Positions 62,431 through 64,000 of a stretch of 64,000 nucleotides of DNA are shown in pieces (position 1 is the first letter of the stretch; each line of letters opens with the position of its first letter). Location of the stretch: contig NC_039519.1 in assembly GCF_003672135.1 (NCBI RefSeq), forward strand, positions 3,596,001-3,660,000. Reading direction: 5' to 3'. This DNA comes from Ooceraea biroi. Taxonomy: Eukaryota > Arthropoda > Insecta > Hymenoptera > Formicidae. Position numbers and translations under genes: made by a program. The notes under the pieces are model-generated. The model saw only the letters and a list, made by a program, of their open reading frames with translations, made no database searches and was not told where the DNA came from.

Positions 62431-63395
62431 ATCTTGGTTTCTATGCATTGCCTGCCAAAGAAGAACTGAGCCCAATGTTTCCACACAATTCTAGTTCACA
62501 TGAGATTTCTACAGAAACAAATGCCTTCGTACAAAATTCCATGGTAAGCATTTTTCATGCATTACACTACGTTACTTCTACTGTACATGTGTACATATTG
62601 AGAACTTCAAATGAATTACTTATGCTATAAAGATTTCAGTTTTTCAAAGTTTATATCAATTATTTTTGATTATATATTACGCGCATTTTTTCTTAGATAA
62701 AAATATTCTTGCTGTACCCAGTACAGCATTCTTGAAGTGTGCATACATCACGCCTGTTAATTATTACCGTTGTTGAAGATTGAATTAATCTTATTTTTAC
62801 GACGCGGTTACAATATTTCAAGGTACAAAATATATTCTTTTTTTATATGTGCAGGGGGATGTAGTAGTATTAGGGGAAAGCAGTCTGCGGGTAGTAAGGT
62901 TGTGGGAAAGGGAAGGATCAGAGCACACTAGGTACTGTGATATCGAATCCACAAACAGCAGCATGATGGCAGCACCTATTAGCCATCCCGAAGCTACCGC
63001 CGCCAATGACTTTTCAACCGTCCTGCCGAACCAAGCTGGTGAGTTATTAATAAAATGTTTTAACGATTAATTTGCAGAATGTTGATATTATAATTTTAGT
63101 CTTGTATACTTTATTTGCGTCTATCTTATGTTTGCTTAATCAATTGGAAAAGATAAAATTATATTTGCTATTTATAAAAGTTGTTGAAAAGCTGAATAAA
63201 ATTGTAAGCTCAGCTTTAATAGAAATAAAGGAAACGTAGAAAATTGTATGTAACAAGAATAATTTTGATATTCTTTGAGTATTAAAAAAAAATATTTTGA
63301 GAAAAATAAACTGAAATTATAAAGGTTAAAATTGAGTAGGTGTTAGAAATTGCGACAACTTTGAATTACAGGTGAGTTCTACTCAAACAGCAAAG
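62431..63395 (+). CDS. Unidentified gene: 5' coding exons, running off the right edge
   Basis: Exons 62431-62543 and 62855-63038 have good splice sites and matching phases (in at phase 1, out at 0; in at 0, out at 1). A third exon begins at 63372 after TTACAG, and its phase also fits. It either ends at 63395, where GTAAGG makes a 24 nt microexon, or reads on (see the next entry). The protein reads DLGFYALPAKEELSPMFPHN, then GDVVVLGESSLRVVRLWERE, then SMMAAPISHPEATAANDFST. The first in-frame ATG is at 62475, but the exon could be entered from an upstream one. I do not recognise the family. The Ser/Thr/Ala-rich, domain-free composition is common in N-terminal regions of large regulatory proteins. 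Confidence 0.6.
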
Positions 63396-64000
63396 GTAAG
63401 GCCTGCCAGTCAGTGGCGCCAGCAACCACAAAATACCCAACAAATCACCTTCTAATCTGCGATAATAATAATAAAATAAATAATCACAACAATGCAGAAC
63501 ATAATCATCACAAGTACAGAAAGCAAAACACACCGGGCTTGCTTGGTCTGCAGCTGGGCAGCTCCGCCAATAACTCTAAGTCTATTTGTAAGGCGTTAAG
63601 TGATAATAAGATTAGCTTTAGCCATCTTAACATTAGGGTACTAAGTATAAGTGTAAATCTACAAGTTATAAGGGACGAAGCGTTTCGCGCCGTTGGGGTA
63701 CCTAGCCTAGTTAGGATACCCAAGTCTGATAGTCCCCAACGGTTGTTGCGCCACCCTAACTCGATCGACAATTACTCCTTACTAGGGTCCTGCCTTGAAT
63801 CAGGCGACAACAATAAATATAAGGTTAATTTTAGTTATATAAGTAATAACAAGTTCAAGTCTGTGATATTGCTCAGCTCAACCAGTTACAGTAACCATTA
63901 CCTCCTGTTTAGTGGTGGCTTTGACAAGATAGCTGCTGTTATCCTGGTACTTTGTATTAAAAGGGACGATACCACCACCACATCGAATAGAATGAAACTA
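63372..64000 (+). CDS. Long ATG-less reading frame in phase with the exons before it
   Basis: From the acceptor at 63371 the frame set by the exon ending at 63038 stays open for 209 codons to the window edge. TAA, TAG and TGA words are frequent here but all fall in other frames, including runs of TAAN and TAGN, which argues that the frame is kept open by selection. The product starts GEFYSNSKGKACQSVAP, passes through an Asn/His-rich part (NNNKINNHNNAEHNHH), then GLLGLQLGSS and KISFSHLNIRVLSISVNLQ. Only one in-frame Met codon occurs, third from the end. It could be a large exon, a conserved read-through of the donor at 63396, or part of an inserted element. No family is recognised; HLNIR recalls LINE endonuclease starts, but the rest does not. 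Confidence 0.4.

Noticed and set aside
63600..63680. LINE endonuclease start suggested by KISFSHLNIR
   Set aside because: The residues that should follow (the catalytic Asn/Glu motifs of APE-type endonucleases) are not in this frame or the others, so a LINE call is not supported.

Overview
The window is nuclear DNA from an insect, most likely a hymenopteran and plausibly an ant. The evidence is AT-rich intergenic DNA with CpG-rich patches near gene starts, short GT-AG introns, mariner elements, and conserved animal genes whose proteins align with human orthologues from end to end. The species call is inference. No rRNA, tRNA, CRISPR array or bacterial feature was seen.

Layout. 1-20600 is a gene-poor stretch with simple repeats and three copies of a small foldback repeat family. 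20600-27500 is a four-exon Ras-superfamily gene of the RASD (Dexras1/Rhes) type on the + strand; its 4.5 kb first intron carries two full-length but broken mariner transposons, both antisense to it. 27500-38260 is an AT-rich, gene-poor region with a possible unidentified minus-strand gene (31.8-33.3 kb), a 595 bp nested foldback element (34014-34608) and a 1.1 kb element made of 48/50 bp repeats in opposite orientations (35041-36144).

38268-46814 is a compact housekeeping cluster whose splice sites, phases and proteins were all worked out: RMC1 (minus, 11 exons, 672 aa), RNASEH2B (minus, 5 exons, 306 aa), KRTCAP2 (plus, 3 exons, 131 aa) and STOML2 (minus, 7 exons, 384 aa). RNASEH2B and KRTCAP2 are divergent and share an 856 bp promoter interval into which a palindromic MITE has inserted. 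KRTCAP2 and STOML2 converge. The four proteins act in different places (late endosome/lysosome, nucleus, ER, mitochondrion), so the clustering shows gene density, not a pathway.

47.1-62 kb is non-coding: nested inverted repeats, a CpG-rich putative first exon ending in a good splice donor at 48527, a long Z-DNA-prone tract, a 452 bp hairpin, a TTAA-flanked piggyBac-like non-autonomous element, and CpG-rich 5' sequence at 58-61 kb. From 62 kb to the right edge is the 5' coding part of an unidentified + strand gene. It has two candidate mutually exclusive exons and a final reading frame that stays open for 209 codons to the window edge with no in-frame ATG until its third-last codon. Those two features are the most interesting unexplained signals here.
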